Assembly: GCF_900110765.1 (NCBI RefSeq)
Contig: NZ_FOEO01000049.1
Span: 1-39,387 of the forward strand
Source: Pseudomonas sp. NFACC02
Lineage (GTDB): Bacteria > Pseudomonadota > Gammaproteobacteria > Pseudomonadales > Pseudomonadaceae
Direction of reading: 5' to 3'
DNA length: 39,387 nucleotides
The notes below the pieces were generated by a model that ran no database searches, was not told where the DNA came from, and was given only the letters and a program-made list of their open reading frames with translations. Numbering within the stretch: position 1 is the first letter of the stretch; each line of letters starts with the position of its first letter. Shown here piece by piece: positions 1 to 8,509 of this stretch. The position numbers and the translations under genes were made by a program.

Positions 1-50
1 AATTCACTTCGGCTGTTTTGCCGAACACTCGCCAGCCCTATGGCGAGCCT

Positions 51-183
51 TGTAGGAGCGTGGCTTGTCCCGCGATCTGTTGCGCAGCAACAGTAATGCC
101 TGTGAACCCATTCTTCCTGACATGCCGCAATCGCCGGGTTTGCTGCCGGCTCCCGGCAGATCGCGGGACAAGCCTCGCTACAG
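51..183. repeat. REP doublet A (BIME), GTAG family, next to the RAYT gene
   Basis: Two copies of a roughly 28-base REP unit face each other. The left arm begins TGTAGGAGCGTGGCTTGTCC and the right arm is its near-perfect reverse complement, with one change and a one-base loss at its outer end. Each unit starts with the tetranucleotide GTAG and can fold a short CGTGG/CCGCG hairpin, as Pseudomonas REPs do. The spacer carries a small palindrome around TGTTGCGCAGCAACA. It lies about 90 bases upstream of the RAYT gene at 274. The same doublet recurs at 4176, 24761, 27113 and 38101. Confidence 0.9.
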
Positions 184-273
184 GCTGGCTTTTTTTCTGA
201 CACACAATTTCGCTAGCCCGTCGATTTCCAGCCGCTAACGTTATCCTCAACTTTGATTGACGAGGGCAACGGA

Positions 274-735
274 ATGTCTGAGATCTCACCCGGCGGCAAT
301 CGCCTGCGCTTTGGGCGTTACTCCGAAAGCGGAGGCATTTATCTTCTAACCAGCGTCACACTGAATCGCTCACCGTTTTTCGGTGACTGGCAGATGGGTC
401 GGTTGCTTGTGAATGCTTTTCGACGGGCAGAAGAAGAAGGAGCAGTGAGATCGTTAGCCTGGGTGGTCATGCCAGACCATTTTCATTGGCTCGTAGAACT
501 CCAGAATGTGCATCTCCCCGTTTTGATGTGCAAAACCAAATCGCGAACCGTTCGGACATTCAACGATGCAACGGGAAACTGTCATCGTCTTTGGCAGAGG
601 GGATATCACGACCGGGCGGTCAGAAGAGAGGAGGATCTGCAGGCGATCGCCCGCTACATTGTCATGAACCCGGTCAGGGCAGGGCTAGTGCGGCGGGTAC
701 ATGACTACCCCCTTTGGGACGCGATCTGGCTCTGA
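274..735 (+). CDS. REP-associated tyrosine transposase (RAYT, TnpA-REP family)
   Basis: A 153-residue protein of the Y1/HUH transposase-like RAYT family. The HUH metal-binding motif is seen in MPDHFHWLVEL (both His present), followed by WQRGYHDRAVRREEDL, which holds the candidate catalytic Tyr, and the family's C-terminal YIVMNPVRAGLV block. Size is normal for a domesticated single-copy RAYT. The ATG at 274 is preferred because GAGGG precedes it; a TTG at 253 in the same frame would add seven residues. RAYTs are known to nick REP single-stranded DNA and are thought to have spread REPs through the genome. A REP doublet lies just upstream and matching doublets are found elsewhere in this window, so this is probably the cognate enzyme. 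The frame is open from end to end and all key residues are present, so it is likely intact. Confidence 0.88.
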   Translation: MSEISPGGNRLRFGRYSESGGIYLLTSVTLNRSPFFGDWQMGRLLVNAFRRAEEEGAVRSLAWVVMPDHFHWLVELQNVHLPVLMCKTKSRTVRTFNDATGNCHRLWQRGYHDRAVRREEDLQAIARYIVMNPVRAGLVRRVHDYPLWDAIWL

Positions 736-752
736 GGCCGCCTATCGATTCA

Positions 753-775
753 TAACGGACAAGCCACTCGCCGAC
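753..775. repeat. Degenerate REP fragment downstream of RAYT
   Basis: The stretch ACGGACAAGCCACTCGCC resembles the inner part of a REP right arm (CGGGACAAGCCACGCTCC) but has lost its partner and outer end. If real, the RAYT gene is flanked by REP sequence on both sides, as is usual for these genes. The match is short, so confidence is low. The rest of 736-1005 is the ilvD upstream region, with no other feature I can support beyond a lone TAGAAT hexamer at 832. Confidence 0.35.
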
Positions 776-1005
776 GGGGATCTGTGTAAGCCACAAGGTC
801 GCTTGCCCATTCCCTCCCGCCGCCACAGGTGTAGAATCAGCGCTATTCATCGCCAGTCATCCCCGGCGGGTTTATGAGCTCAGGCTGAGCGTACGGTGAT
901 CCCGTGTCGTTCGGTTTCTTCGCTGCATCCGGTCACTGCCTTTTGCATCCGACGTCACTAGAAGCTCACTCCCTTCCTTATTAGCTGATTAGCCGGAGTG
1001 CTCCA

Positions 1006-2853
1006 ATGCCTGATTACCGTTCGAAAACGTCCACCCACGGCCGCAATATGGCCGGCGCGCGTGCTTTGTGGCGTGCCACGGGCATGAAGGACGAAGACTT
1101 CAAGAAGCCGATCATCGCCATCGCCAACTCGTTTACCCAGTTCGTACCGGGGCACGTACACCTCAAGGATCTGGGCCAACTGGTCGCCCGCGAGATTGAA
1201 AAAGCAGGCGGCGTCGCCAAGGAATTCAACACCATCGCCGTGGATGACGGCATCGCCATGGGCCATGACGGCATGCTGTACTCGCTGCCGAGCCGCGAGA
1301 TCATTGCCGACTCGGTCGAGTACATGGTCAACGCCCACTGCGCCGACGCCATCGTCTGCATCTCCAACTGCGACAAGATCACCCCCGGCATGCTGATGGC
1401 GGCCCTGCGTCTGAACATCCCGGTCATCTTCGTATCGGGTGGCCCGATGGAAGCGGGCAAGACCAAGCTCGCCAGCCACGGGCTGGATCTGGTCGACGCC
1501 ATGGTCATCGCGGCCGACTCAACCGCTTCCGATGAAAAGGTCGCCGAATACGAGCGCAGCGCTTGCCCGACGTGCGGTTCGTGCTCCGGCATGTTCACCG
1601 CCAACTCGATGAACTGCCTGACAGAAGCGCTGGGTCTGGCATTGCCGGGCAACGGTTCGACCCTGGCCACGCACAGTGACCGCGAGCAACTGTTCCTGCA
1701 GGCGGGCCGCACCATCGTCGAGCTGTGCAAAACCTATTACCGCGACAACGATGACTCGGTACTGCCGCGTAACATCGCCAACTTCAAGGCCTTTGAAAAC
1801 GCCATGACGCTGGACATCGCGATGGGCGGCTCGACCAACACCATCCTGCACTTGCTGGCCGCCGCTCAGGAAGCCGAAGTCGAATTCGACCTGCGTGACA
1901 TCGACAGACTGTCGCGTCGCGTGCCGCAATTGTGCAAAGTCGCGCCGAACATCCAGAAGTACCACATGGAAGATGTACACCGCGCGGGCGGTATCTTCAG
2001 CATTCTCGGTTCGCTGGCCCGTGGCGGCCTGCTGCACACCGACCTGCCGACCGTCCACGCAAAATCCATGGAGGAAGCGATCGCCAAGTGGGACATCACC
2101 CAGACCGACGACGAAGCGGTTCATCACTTCTTCAAGGCCGGCCCGGCCGGTATCCCGACGCAAACCGCGTTCAGCCAGTCGACCCGCTGGGACACCCTGG
2201 ACGACGACCGTGAAAACGGCTGTATCCGCAGTGTCGAGCACGCCTATTCGCAAGAAGGCGGGCTGGCCGTGCTGTACGGCAACATCGCGCTGGACGGTTG
2301 CGTGGTGAAAACCGCGGGCGTGGACGAGTCGATCCACGTGTTCGAAGGCAACGCAAAGATCTTCGAGAGCCAGGACAGCGCCGTTCGCGGCATCCTCGCT
2401 GACGAAGTCAAAGCGGGCGACATCGTGATCATCCGTTACGAGGGCCCGAAAGGCGGTCCGGGCATGCAGGAAATGCTCTACCCGACGTCGTATCTGAAAT
2501 CCAAGGGGCTGGGCAAAGCCTGTGCGCTGCTGACCGACGGCCGTTTCTCGGGTGGCACATCGGGTCTGTCCATCGGTCATGCTTCTCCGGAAGCGGCCGC
2601 TGGCGGTGCAATCGGTCTGGTACGCGATGGTGACAAGGTGTTGATCGACATTCCAAACCGCTCGATCAACCTGTTGATCGACGACGCGGAAATGGCCGAG
2701 CGCCGTGCCGAGCAGGACAAAAAAGGCTGGAAACCCGCCGAAACCCGTCCTCGCAAGGTCACCACTGCCCTCAAGGCGTACGCCCTGCTGGCGACCAGTG
2801 CCGATAAAGGCGCTGTGCGTGACAAAGCCTTGCTGGAAAAACTGGTGCCGTGA
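1006..2853 (+). CDS. ilvD: Dihydroxy-acid dehydratase
   Basis: Dehydrates 2,3-dihydroxy-isovalerate and 2,3-dihydroxy-3-methylvalerate to the keto acids that precede valine, leucine and isoleucine; cytosolic Fe-S enzyme. The protein has 615 residues, the usual length of the long IlvD class. The N-terminus MPDYRSKTSTHGRNMAGARA is typical, which fixes the start; GGAG lies just before the ATG. The Fe-S and metal-binding region is visible as CISNCDK (Cys122, Asp123, Lys124) and CPTCGSCSGMFTANSMNCL (Cys187 to about 205), and the C-terminal domain has the DGRFSGGTSG loop near residue 512. It is a single gene facing the convergent pchP, and both end at a shared terminator hairpin. The ilvD-folA neighbourhood is conserved in Pseudomonas. 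Confidence 0.97.
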   Translation: MPDYRSKTSTHGRNMAGARALWRATGMKDEDFKKPIIAIANSFTQFVPGHVHLKDLGQLVAREIEKAGGVAKEFNTIAVDDGIAMGHDGMLYSLPSREIIADSVEYMVNAHCADAIVCISNCDKITPGMLMAALRLNIPVIFVSGGPMEAGKTKLASHGLDLVDAMVIAADSTASDEKVAEYERSACPTCGSCSGMFTANSMNCLTEALGLALPGNGSTLATHSDREQLFLQAGRTIVELCKTYYRDNDDSVLPRNIANFKAFENAMTLDIAMGGSTNTILHLLAAAQEAEVEFDLRDIDRLSRRVPQLCKVAPNIQKYHMEDVHRAGGIFSILGSLARGGLLHTDLPTVHAKSMEEAIAKWDITQTDDEAVHHFFKAGPAGIPTQTAFSQSTRWDTLDDDRENGCIRSVEHAYSQEGGLAVLYGNIALDGCVVKTAGVDESIHVFEGNAKIFESQDSAVRGILADEVKAGDIVIIRYEGPKGGPGMQEMLYPTSYLKSKGLGKACALLTDGRFSGGTSGLSIGHASPEAAAGGAIGLVRDGDKVLIDIPNRSINLLIDDAEMAERRAEQDKKGWKPAETRPRKVTTALKAYALLATSADKGAVRDKALLEKLVP

Positions 2854-2880
2854 TCGGCGTTCAGCTCAGCGAATAAATGA

Positions 2881-2910
2881 AAAGCCCGGCAGCGATGCCG
2901 GGCTTTTTAT
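2881..2910. terminator. Bidirectional rho-independent terminator between ilvD and pchP
   Basis: An 11-base-pair stem (AAAAGCCCGGC / GCCGGGCTTTT) with a six-base loop has a T-run on the plus strand and an A-run before it that serves as a T-run on the minus strand. It sits between two convergent genes and can end both transcripts. Confidence 0.9.
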
Positions 2911-2943
2911 TGCGCCGCAGGTTCAGGAGCGGAGCGCGCTGTA

Positions 2944-3999
2944 TTACTGAATCTCGTCCGGCTTGACGATCACCCAGTTCTTGTCCGCCGTCACCGGCAG
3001 GCCTTCTTTGGCCTGGGCCTCGGCGTTGGTCTTGATCATGCCGTTGAGCTGGGTCATGTACTTGTCCTTGCGGTTGACCCACAAGTGGATGCCACCTTTG
3101 TTGACGTCGACGCTGTGAAACAGCATGTAGCCGTCGCTCGTGGGCGTGTCGCCACCGACCAGTACCGGTTTTTTCCACTGATCGATGTACGTCAGGATCG
3201 CCGCCTGCTTGCCGGCCATCCAGGTGGCTGGCGTCCACAGGTACGGCGTGAGTTCCAGGCCAAGGTTGGCCTTCTCGTCGTACTTGCCGGCCGTGATCTG
3301 CTTGCGCGCGGTGGTCAGTTCGCCGGTGTCGCGATTCTTCAGCAGCGTCGTCACCCCGATGACGTTCTGCGGTTTGACGTTGTAGCCATACTTGGGATCG
3401 GACGCGACCATGCGCACGAGCTCTTCGGACGCGGCGGTCATGACGTAGACCTCGATGCCATTCTCCATCAGCTTGTTGTACAGCTCAGCCTGGCCGGTGA
3501 AGACCTTCGGCGGCTGGACCTCGATGGTTTTGACAACATCACCTTCGTAATAGGTGCTCGGAACCGGCTTGCCGGACGCCATCAGCTCGTCCACATAACC
3601 TTTGAGCTCTTTCAAGGTAAAGCCGGAGAACACCTGCGCGACCCATGGATAGCAGACCATGTCGTCGATTTCGCAAAGGCGGTAGTAATAGCTGAACAGG
3701 CTTTCCTTGTGCTCAGCGGTGTCTTTGAACGGGATGAGCTTGAGGGAAGGATCGAGTTTTTCGCGCGTGATCAGCCCTTTGTTTTCCATGAACGGAAGCA
3801 GCGACTCTTCCAGATCATAGCGGTAGCTGGTGTTGTCCATGTCGAAGACGGCGAAGTTACCTTTATTGGCATTCGCGGCAATCATGGCGTTCAACTGCTT
3901 GGCCGCAGGCTCGGGCCAGTGCTTGAGCTCCGTGGACAAGGCCTGCCCGGCAAGGCCCAGACAGAGCGCAGCGGCCAACAGTTTTGGTGCGAGCTTCAT
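2944..3999 (-). CDS. pchP: Phosphorylcholine phosphatase, periplasmic HAD family
   Basis: Hydrolyses phosphorylcholine to choline and phosphate in the periplasm, downstream of haemolytic phospholipase C in choline use. The 351-residue product starts with a signal peptide (MKLAPKLLAAALCLGLAGQA, cleavage probably near ALS-TEL). HAD motif I is FDMDNTSYRYD (Asp53 nucleophile, Asp55, Thr57), motif II lies in YVMTAASEEL, and motif III/IV in LVGGDTPTSDGYM. Long stretches (LEESLLPFMENKG, LFSYYYRLCEIDDMVCYPWV, TPYLWTPATWMAGKQAAILTYID) match my memory of the P. aeruginosa enzyme. The start at 3999 follows a purine-rich GGGGGACA; an upstream ATG at 4044 would put 15 polar residues in front of the signal peptide and is rejected. 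In P. aeruginosa the gene is induced by glycine betaine through GbdR; I could not identify a GbdR site here. Confidence 0.9.
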   Translation of the reverse strand: MKLAPKLLAAALCLGLAGQALSTELKHWPEPAAKQLNAMIAANANKGNFAVFDMDNTSYRYDLEESLLPFMENKGLITREKLDPSLKLIPFKDTAEHKESLFSYYYRLCEIDDMVCYPWVAQVFSGFTLKELKGYVDELMASGKPVPSTYYEGDVVKTIEVQPPKVFTGQAELYNKLMENGIEVYVMTAASEELVRMVASDPKYGYNVKPQNVIGVTTLLKNRDTGELTTARKQITAGKYDEKANLGLELTPYLWTPATWMAGKQAAILTYIDQWKKPVLVGGDTPTSDGYMLFHSVDVNKGGIHLWVNRKDKYMTQLNGMIKTNAEAQAKEGLPVTADKNWVIVKPDEIQ

Positions 4000-4175
4000 A
4001 ACGGTGTCCCCCCCTTTTATCAGTTCGAGGCTGGACCGTAACAAAAAGCCATTACTGTTTTAATGCGTCAGCGACCGTGTTCGTTCTGATGGCGTCACGT
4101 TGATAACCATCCGCGACAGATGACATGAAAACGACATATTTGTGACAGCTGCGGAGATTAGTGTATCCGTAACGT

Positions 4176-4311
4176 TGTAGGAGCGTGGCTTGTCCCGCGA
4201 TCTGGCGCGAAGCGGCAGTAAACCCGGCGAACGCGGTTTTTCTGATAAGCCGAGGAGAAGGCTTTTGCTGCCGGTCCCCGGCAGATCGCGGGACAAGCCA
4301 CGCTCCTACAG
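4176..4311. repeat. REP doublet B, GTAG family
   Basis: The left arm starts TGTAGGAGCGTGGCTTGTCC and the right arm ends with its exact reverse complement, ACGCTCCTACA. It fills the space between pchP (starts 3999) and folA (ends 4372). A solitary truncated arm, TTTGTAGGAGCGCGCTTG, follows at 4325-4342. The remainder of 4000-4175 is the pchP upstream region; it is relatively AT-rich and shows no promoter I would assign. Confidence 0.9.
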
Positions 4312-4371
4312 GTGATCGCATTCCTTTGTAGGAGCGCGCTTGAACTTAGCCGCATCCGGATCATTGGGATA

Positions 4372-4884
4372 TCAGCCCCGCTCCCAAACCTCGAAGCTGT
4401 ACGCAGGCTTGTCATCCAGCGCCGGATTTGGCGTGTCGGAAACCCGTTTCCACTGCGCCAGATCGAATTCCGGAAACCAGGCATCACCCTCGGGACTCAA
4501 CGCCACGCGTGTCAGGTACAGGCGATCAGCCTGCGCCAGCCCTTGCGCATAGAGTTGTGCGCCACCAATCAACATCACTTCGCCAACGCCCTGTTCGTTC
4601 GCCCATTCCTCGGCGCGCTGTACGGCAGCTTCCAGCGAAGTGAACACCTCGGCGCCTTCAAGCTGAAGGCCGGCCTGGCGGGTCACGACGATGTTCAATC
4701 GACCGGGGAGCGGGCGGCCCAGAGAATCCCAGGTCTTGCGTCCCATGATGATCGGCTTGCCCAGGGTGGTCGCTTTGAAGTACTTGAAATCCCCCGGCAA
4801 ATGCCAGGGCATGGAGTTGTCGACGCCGATGACCCGGTTTTCACCGAGGGCGGCAATCAGGCTGAGAGGGAGATGTTTTTTCAT
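4372..4884 (-). CDS. folA: Dihydrofolate reductase
   Basis: Reduces dihydrofolate to tetrahydrofolate with NADPH; cytosolic and the target of trimethoprim. The 170-residue protein matches the type I family: SLIAALGENRVIGVDNSMPW with the catalytic acid in HLPGDFKYFK (Asp32), the NADPH-binding IIMGRKTWDSLGRPLPGR, and MLIGGAQLYAQGL. The start at 4884 (MKKHLPLSLIAALG) agrees with family length. The same frame runs open far upstream to 5499, but that part is antisense to the DUF2868 gene and has no family similarity. Transcription is toward the REP doublet B, and the gene is divergent from the DUF2868/DUF3482 unit. Confidence 0.97.
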   Translation of the reverse strand: MKKHLPLSLIAALGENRVIGVDNSMPWHLPGDFKYFKATTLGKPIIMGRKTWDSLGRPLPGRLNIVVTRQAGLQLEGAEVFTSLEAAVQRAEEWANEQGVGEVMLIGGAQLYAQGLAQADRLYLTRVALSPEGDAWFPEFDLAQWKRVSDTPNPALDDKPAYSFEVWERG

Positions 4885-4960
4885 GGTGGCGAGGATAGCA
4901 GAGGCTACGAATTGATTCGTAGTCTGGCACTGATCGCGGTGTCGCAATGCGTGAAAGAAA

Positions 4961-5027
4961 GCTTCGCGAGCAAGCTCGCACCTCCAAACTGATGAGCGAG
5001 ACTGCAAGCGGTGAGCTTGCTCGCGAT
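4961..5027. repeat. Second-family REP pair (GAGCAAGCTCGC type)
   Basis: CTTCGCGAGCAAGCTCGCACC at the left and GTGAGCTTGCTCGCGATTGC at the right are near-inverted copies of the other common Pseudomonas REP core, GCGAGCTTGCTCGCGA. The pair lies in the divergent folA / DUF2868 intergenic region (4885-5119). A similar pair is at 8510-8600. Confidence 0.75.
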
Positions 5028-5119
5028 TGCGGTTGTCCAAGAGACGCCAACCCTGCCGCTGTGCGCGATTGCGGCCACAACGGTTATGCTCACTGCTGAC
5101 TCCACCAACGAGATACTGT

Positions 5120-6499
5120 GTGACTGCACTGACCCCACTTGATGAACTGTGGCTGACCGAAGCCGTGCGTTTGCGTGAGCAACACGCGGGCCCGCTGGAG
5201 GACAACGAGGCCAATCGCCGTGCCCGCGCCAGCGCGGGTGACTTGCTGACTCGCATCAAGCACCGCGCCCTGTCGCTCGCCGAACGCGACGGCATGCTCG
5301 CGGCCTTGCACCACTGGAAACAAGGCGCCCGGCTTTCGCTGATCGTGCTGGCCGTATTCGCTGTCGTCAGCGGTGCGGGCCTGGCGTTCGCTGCGTTGGG
5401 TGACGGACAAACGCCGGTCAATGTGTTCTGGGCGCTGGGCAGCCTGCTCGGCTTGAATCTGATCCTGCTGATCAGTTGGGCACTCGGCCTGATCTTCACG
5501 GGCGGGAGCGCGGCCAGCCTCGGTCGCCTCTGGTTATGGCTCAGCGAAAAACTCGCCCGTGACGCTCAAGCGGCGCAACTGGCCCCGGCTCTGATATTGC
5601 TGCTGCAACGCAAACGCCTGAACCGCTGGGTGCTGGGCACCTGCGTCAACGGCCTCTGGTTGCTGGCACTGATCAGCGCCCTCGCGCTCCTGTTATTGCT
5701 CATGGCAACCCGGCGCTACGGTTTCGTCTGGGAAACCACGATTCTGGGCAGCGACACCTTTGTCAGCCTGACTCAGAGCCTGGGCACCCTGCCGTCTCTG
5801 CTCGGCTTCAGCGTGCCCACAGAAAACATGATCCGGGCCAGTGGCGACAGCGCACAAACCATCGAAAACGCCCGACAGGCGTGGGCCGCGTGGCTGGTCG
5901 GCGTGCTGGTGGTGTACGGCATCCTGCCGCGTTTGCTCCTGACGCTGATGTGCTACGTCCGTTGGCGCGCGGGCCGCAAGCAGTTGACGCTGGACCTCAG
6001 CCAGCCCGGTTTCGCCGAACTGCGGGAGCGCTTGATGCCAAGCAGCGAACGCCTTGGCGTCAACGACGCAGCCCCCGCGCAATTGCATCACGTCCAAACC
6101 GGCACACCGAGCCTCGAGAGCGAAGGTGCGCTGCTGGTCGCGGTCGAACTCGACGATCAACGTCCCTGGCCGCCGACCCTGCCAAAAACCGTGGCCGATG
6201 CCGGTATTCTCGACAGCCGCGAATCCCGCAAAATCCTGCTCGACCAGTTGACCCGTTATCCGCCGGCGCGATTGGCCATCGCCTGCGACCCGCGCCGCTC
6301 GCCCGATCGAGGCAGTCTTGCACTGATTGCCGAGCTGGCACGGTGCGCGGCCTCAACGCGTATCTGGTTACTGCCTGCGCCGACGGGGCAGGCGCTGGAT
6401 GCCGACCGTCTTGGCGATTGGCATCAGGCGCTGCAGCAACTGGAGCTGAAGTGGGCTGACAGCGCGCCACTGACCTGGCTGGAGACCGGACATGACTGA
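5120..6499 (+). CDS. DUF2868 membrane protein
   Basis: A 459-residue integral membrane protein of the DUF2868 family; biochemical function unknown. The start is the GTG at 5120 (VTALTPLDELWLTEAVRLRE), since upstream codons in this frame translate a REP and no other start fits. Four hydrophobic segments are visible: around LIVLAVFAVVSGAGLAFAAL, VFWALGSLLGLNLILLISWAL, VNGLWLLALISALALLLLLM, and AWLVGVLVVYGILPRLLLTL. The last third is soluble and rich in charged residues. The gene overlaps the next one by 8 bases, and this pair next to folA is conserved in Pseudomonas, so the two products probably act together at the inner membrane. The predicted role as a partner of the GTPase is inference. Confidence 0.85.
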   Translation: MTALTPLDELWLTEAVRLREQHAGPLEDNEANRRARASAGDLLTRIKHRALSLAERDGMLAALHHWKQGARLSLIVLAVFAVVSGAGLAFAALGDGQTPVNVFWALGSLLGLNLILLISWALGLIFTGGSAASLGRLWLWLSEKLARDAQAAQLAPALILLLQRKRLNRWVLGTCVNGLWLLALISALALLLLLMATRRYGFVWETTILGSDTFVSLTQSLGTLPSLLGFSVPTENMIRASGDSAQTIENARQAWAAWLVGVLVVYGILPRLLLTLMCYVRWRAGRKQLTLDLSQPGFAELRERLMPSSERLGVNDAAPAQLHHVQTGTPSLESEGALLVAVELDDQRPWPPTLPKTVADAGILDSRESRKILLDQLTRYPPARLAIACDPRRSPDRGSLALIAELARCAASTRIWLLPAPTGQALDADRLGDWHQALQQLELKWADSAPLTWLETGHD

Positions 6500-7880
6500 T
6501 CGAGACGCGCGCCGGCCACTCAAGCTGGCAGTGGTCGGCCACACCAATGTGGGCAAAACCTCGTTACTGCGCACGCTGACCCGTGATGTCGGATTTGGCG
6601 AAGTCTCGCACCGACCGAGCACGACACGCCACGTGGAAGGCGCGCGATTGTCGGTCGATGGCGAAGCGCTGCTGGAGCTGTACGACACACCTGGCCTGGA
6701 AGACGCCATCGCCCTGCTCGACTTCCTGGAGCGTCTTGACCGCCCCGGTGAACGCCTCGACGGCCCCGCTCGCCTGGCGCGTTTTCTGGAGGGCAGCGAG
6801 GCCCGGCAGCGTTTTGAACAGGAAGCCAAGGTGTTGCGCCAACTGCTGGCGTCGGACGCCGGCCTGTACGTGATCGACGCCCGTGAGCCGGTGCTTGCCA
6901 AATACCGCGACGAACTCGCCGTGCTCGCCAGTTGCGGCAAGCCCCTGTTGCCGGTGCTCAATTTCGTCAGCAGCTCCCGGCATCGCGAACCTGACTGGCG
7001 GGAAGCCCTGGCTCGACTCGGTTTGCACGCACTGGTGCGCTTTGACAGCGTGGCACCTCCGGAAGACGGCGAGCGGCGGTTGTACGAAAGCCTAGCGTTG
7101 CTGCTGGAAACCTCGCGCAGTCAGTTGGAACGGTTGATCGCCGATCAACAGGCACAACGTGAGGTCCGCCGCCACAGCGCAGCGCGGCTTATCGCCGAGC
7201 TGCTGCTGGATTGCGCAGCCTGCCGCCGCAGCGTCGCGACGACGTCGGATCAGGTGCAGTCAGCCATCGACGACGTGCGTAAAGCCGTGCGCCAGCGCGA
7301 ACAGCGTTGCGTCGAGGCGTTGCTCAAGCTGTATGCGTTCCGGCGGGAAGACGCGTCTGCCAGTGATCTCCCACTGCTGGACGGGCGCTGGGGGGATGAC
7401 CTGTTCAATCCCGAAACGCTGAAACTGCTGGGCGTACGGGTGGGCGGTGGCATTGCTGCCGGGGCGGCGGCAGGTGCAGGCGTGGACTTGTTGGTGGGCG
7501 GCATCACCCTCGGTGCCGCGGCGCTAGTGGGCGCCATTGCCGGCGGCGCGCTGCAGACTGCCCGCAGTTATGGCGGCCGCTTGCTGGGCAAGCTGAAGGG
7601 CCGTCGAGAACTGACGGTCGACGATGCAGTCCTGCGTCTGCTGGCTTTGCGTCAACGCCAGCTGTTGATGGCGCTGGAGGCACGGGGTCATGCGGCAATG
7701 GACAGCATCAAGCTGGATACGCCACAGGACAAAACCTGGCGGGAAGGCAAACTGCCCGATGCGCTGCACAAGGCGCGAGCTCATCCGCAGTGGTCATCGC
7801 TGAACCCGCATCCCAAGCTCGACCAGACCGAGCGGCAGGAGCAGATCGAGGCGTTGGCGAGCTCGGTACTCGGTTCGTAA
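6492..7880 (+). CDS. GTPase with C-terminal DUF3482 domain
   Basis: A 462-residue protein with an N-terminal Era/TrmE-like small GTPase domain: P-loop VVGHTNVGKTSLLRT (about residues 14-28), switch region PSTTRHVEG, and G3 motif LYDTPGLED. The usual NKxD G4 motif is not evident; PVLNFVSSS occupies its place, so base specificity may be altered. The C-terminal half has long helices and a Gly/Ala-rich hydrophobic stretch (about residues 315-355, GGGIAAGAAAGAGVDLLVGG then a second hydrophobic run) that could insert in the membrane as a hairpin. It is translationally coupled to the DUF2868 gene by an 8-base overlap. The function is unknown; a membrane-associated GTPase acting with DUF2868 is my inference. 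Confidence 0.87.
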   Translation: MTDRDARRPLKLAVVGHTNVGKTSLLRTLTRDVGFGEVSHRPSTTRHVEGARLSVDGEALLELYDTPGLEDAIALLDFLERLDRPGERLDGPARLARFLEGSEARQRFEQEAKVLRQLLASDAGLYVIDAREPVLAKYRDELAVLASCGKPLLPVLNFVSSSRHREPDWREALARLGLHALVRFDSVAPPEDGERRLYESLALLLETSRSQLERLIADQQAQREVRRHSAARLIAELLLDCAACRRSVATTSDQVQSAIDDVRKAVRQREQRCVEALLKLYAFRREDASASDLPLLDGRWGDDLFNPETLKLLGVRVGGGIAAGAAAGAGVDLLVGGITLGAAALVGAIAGGALQTARSYGGRLLGKLKGRRELTVDDAVLRLLALRQRQLLMALEARGHAAMDSIKLDTPQDKTWREGKLPDALHKARAHPQWSSLNPHPKLDQTERQEQIEALASSVLGS

Positions 7881-8030
7881 ACCCTGCAAGCGGGCGCTCC
7901 ACACGCGCTGCATTGCGAAGCCATGCCACCGTCCGCTGTTCGCCGACAGTCGCATCGATCATTTTGCGGTAGGGGAAATGGGCGCGGCCCGGTATGATCG
8001 CGCGCCCGATACACCCGGAAGCACAACGCC

Positions 8031-8486
8031 ATGAAACCCACCTTGATCGCCGCTGCAGAAATCGACCGTCTCGAGACCTGGCAGAAATACTCCAGCCATA
8101 TGTGTGGAGGCTGCATATCCAGTTGCTGCACGTTGCCGGTGGAAGCGAAGATCAAGGACCTGATTCGTATCGGCGTCGTCGACGAGTTCGAGCTGGGAGA
8201 CAACCCGAAGAACATCGCCAAGCGATTGCAGAAGGAGGGGATCGTCGAGCGCTTCAATCAGAAGTCCGGGATTTTCACCCTCCAGCGCATGAGCAACAAC
8301 GACTGCCTGTATCTGGATCGCAAAAGCCGTTTGTGCACCATTTACGACAAACGCCCCGACACCTGCCGCAACCACCCCAGGATCGGCCCGCGCCCCGGCT
8401 ATTGCGCCTACAAGCCCAAGGAAGTCGTACGCGAGTCGAGCGGGACGCTGAGTTCGAACTCGGGCCGGGTGCCGTTGAAGTTCTGA
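8031..8486 (+). CDS. YkgJ-family cysteine-cluster protein
   Basis: A 151-residue soluble protein of the YkgJ / CxxCxxxCC zinc or iron cluster family. The N-terminal cluster CGGCISSCC (Cys25, Cys28, Cys32, Cys33) and a C-terminal set in DCLYLDRKSRLC, PDTCRNHP and GYCAY are typical. The RNHPRIGPRPGYCAY region is well conserved among Pseudomonas members. The ATG at 8031 opens the reading frame directly after a short 150-base intergenic region with a lone TATGAT hexamer at 7993. It is a single gene convergent with typA. Metal identity and substrate are unknown. Confidence 0.88.
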   Translation: MKPTLIAAAEIDRLETWQKYSSHMCGGCISSCCTLPVEAKIKDLIRIGVVDEFELGDNPKNIAKRLQKEGIVERFNQKSGIFTLQRMSNNDCLYLDRKSRLCTIYDKRPDTCRNHPRIGPRPGYCAYKPKEVVRESSGTLSSNSGRVPLKF

Positions 8487-8509
8487 TCGCGCTGGATCGA
8501 AACAAAATG

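Noticed and set aside
18..289. Short frames on both strands over the first 290 bases
   Set aside because: They are translations of the REP doublet and have no ribosome binding site or recognisable product.
803..837. TTGCCC and TAGAAT as an ilvD promoter
   Set aside because: The hexamers are 23 bases apart, too far for a sigma-70 promoter; a -35 at the right place is not visible.
3085..4041. Long plus-strand frame opposite pchP
   Set aside because: It is an antisense shadow caused by high GC; the minus-strand protein is a clear phosphatase.
4000..4175. A sigma-54 or GbdR site before pchP
   Set aside because: Minus-strand TGGCTTTTTGTTACGG lacks the GC at -12, and I could not recognise a GbdR site reliably.
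7964..7998. TTGCGG and TATGAT as promoter of the YkgJ gene
   Set aside because: Spacing is 23 bases; only the -10-like hexamer is plausible, so no promoter is called.
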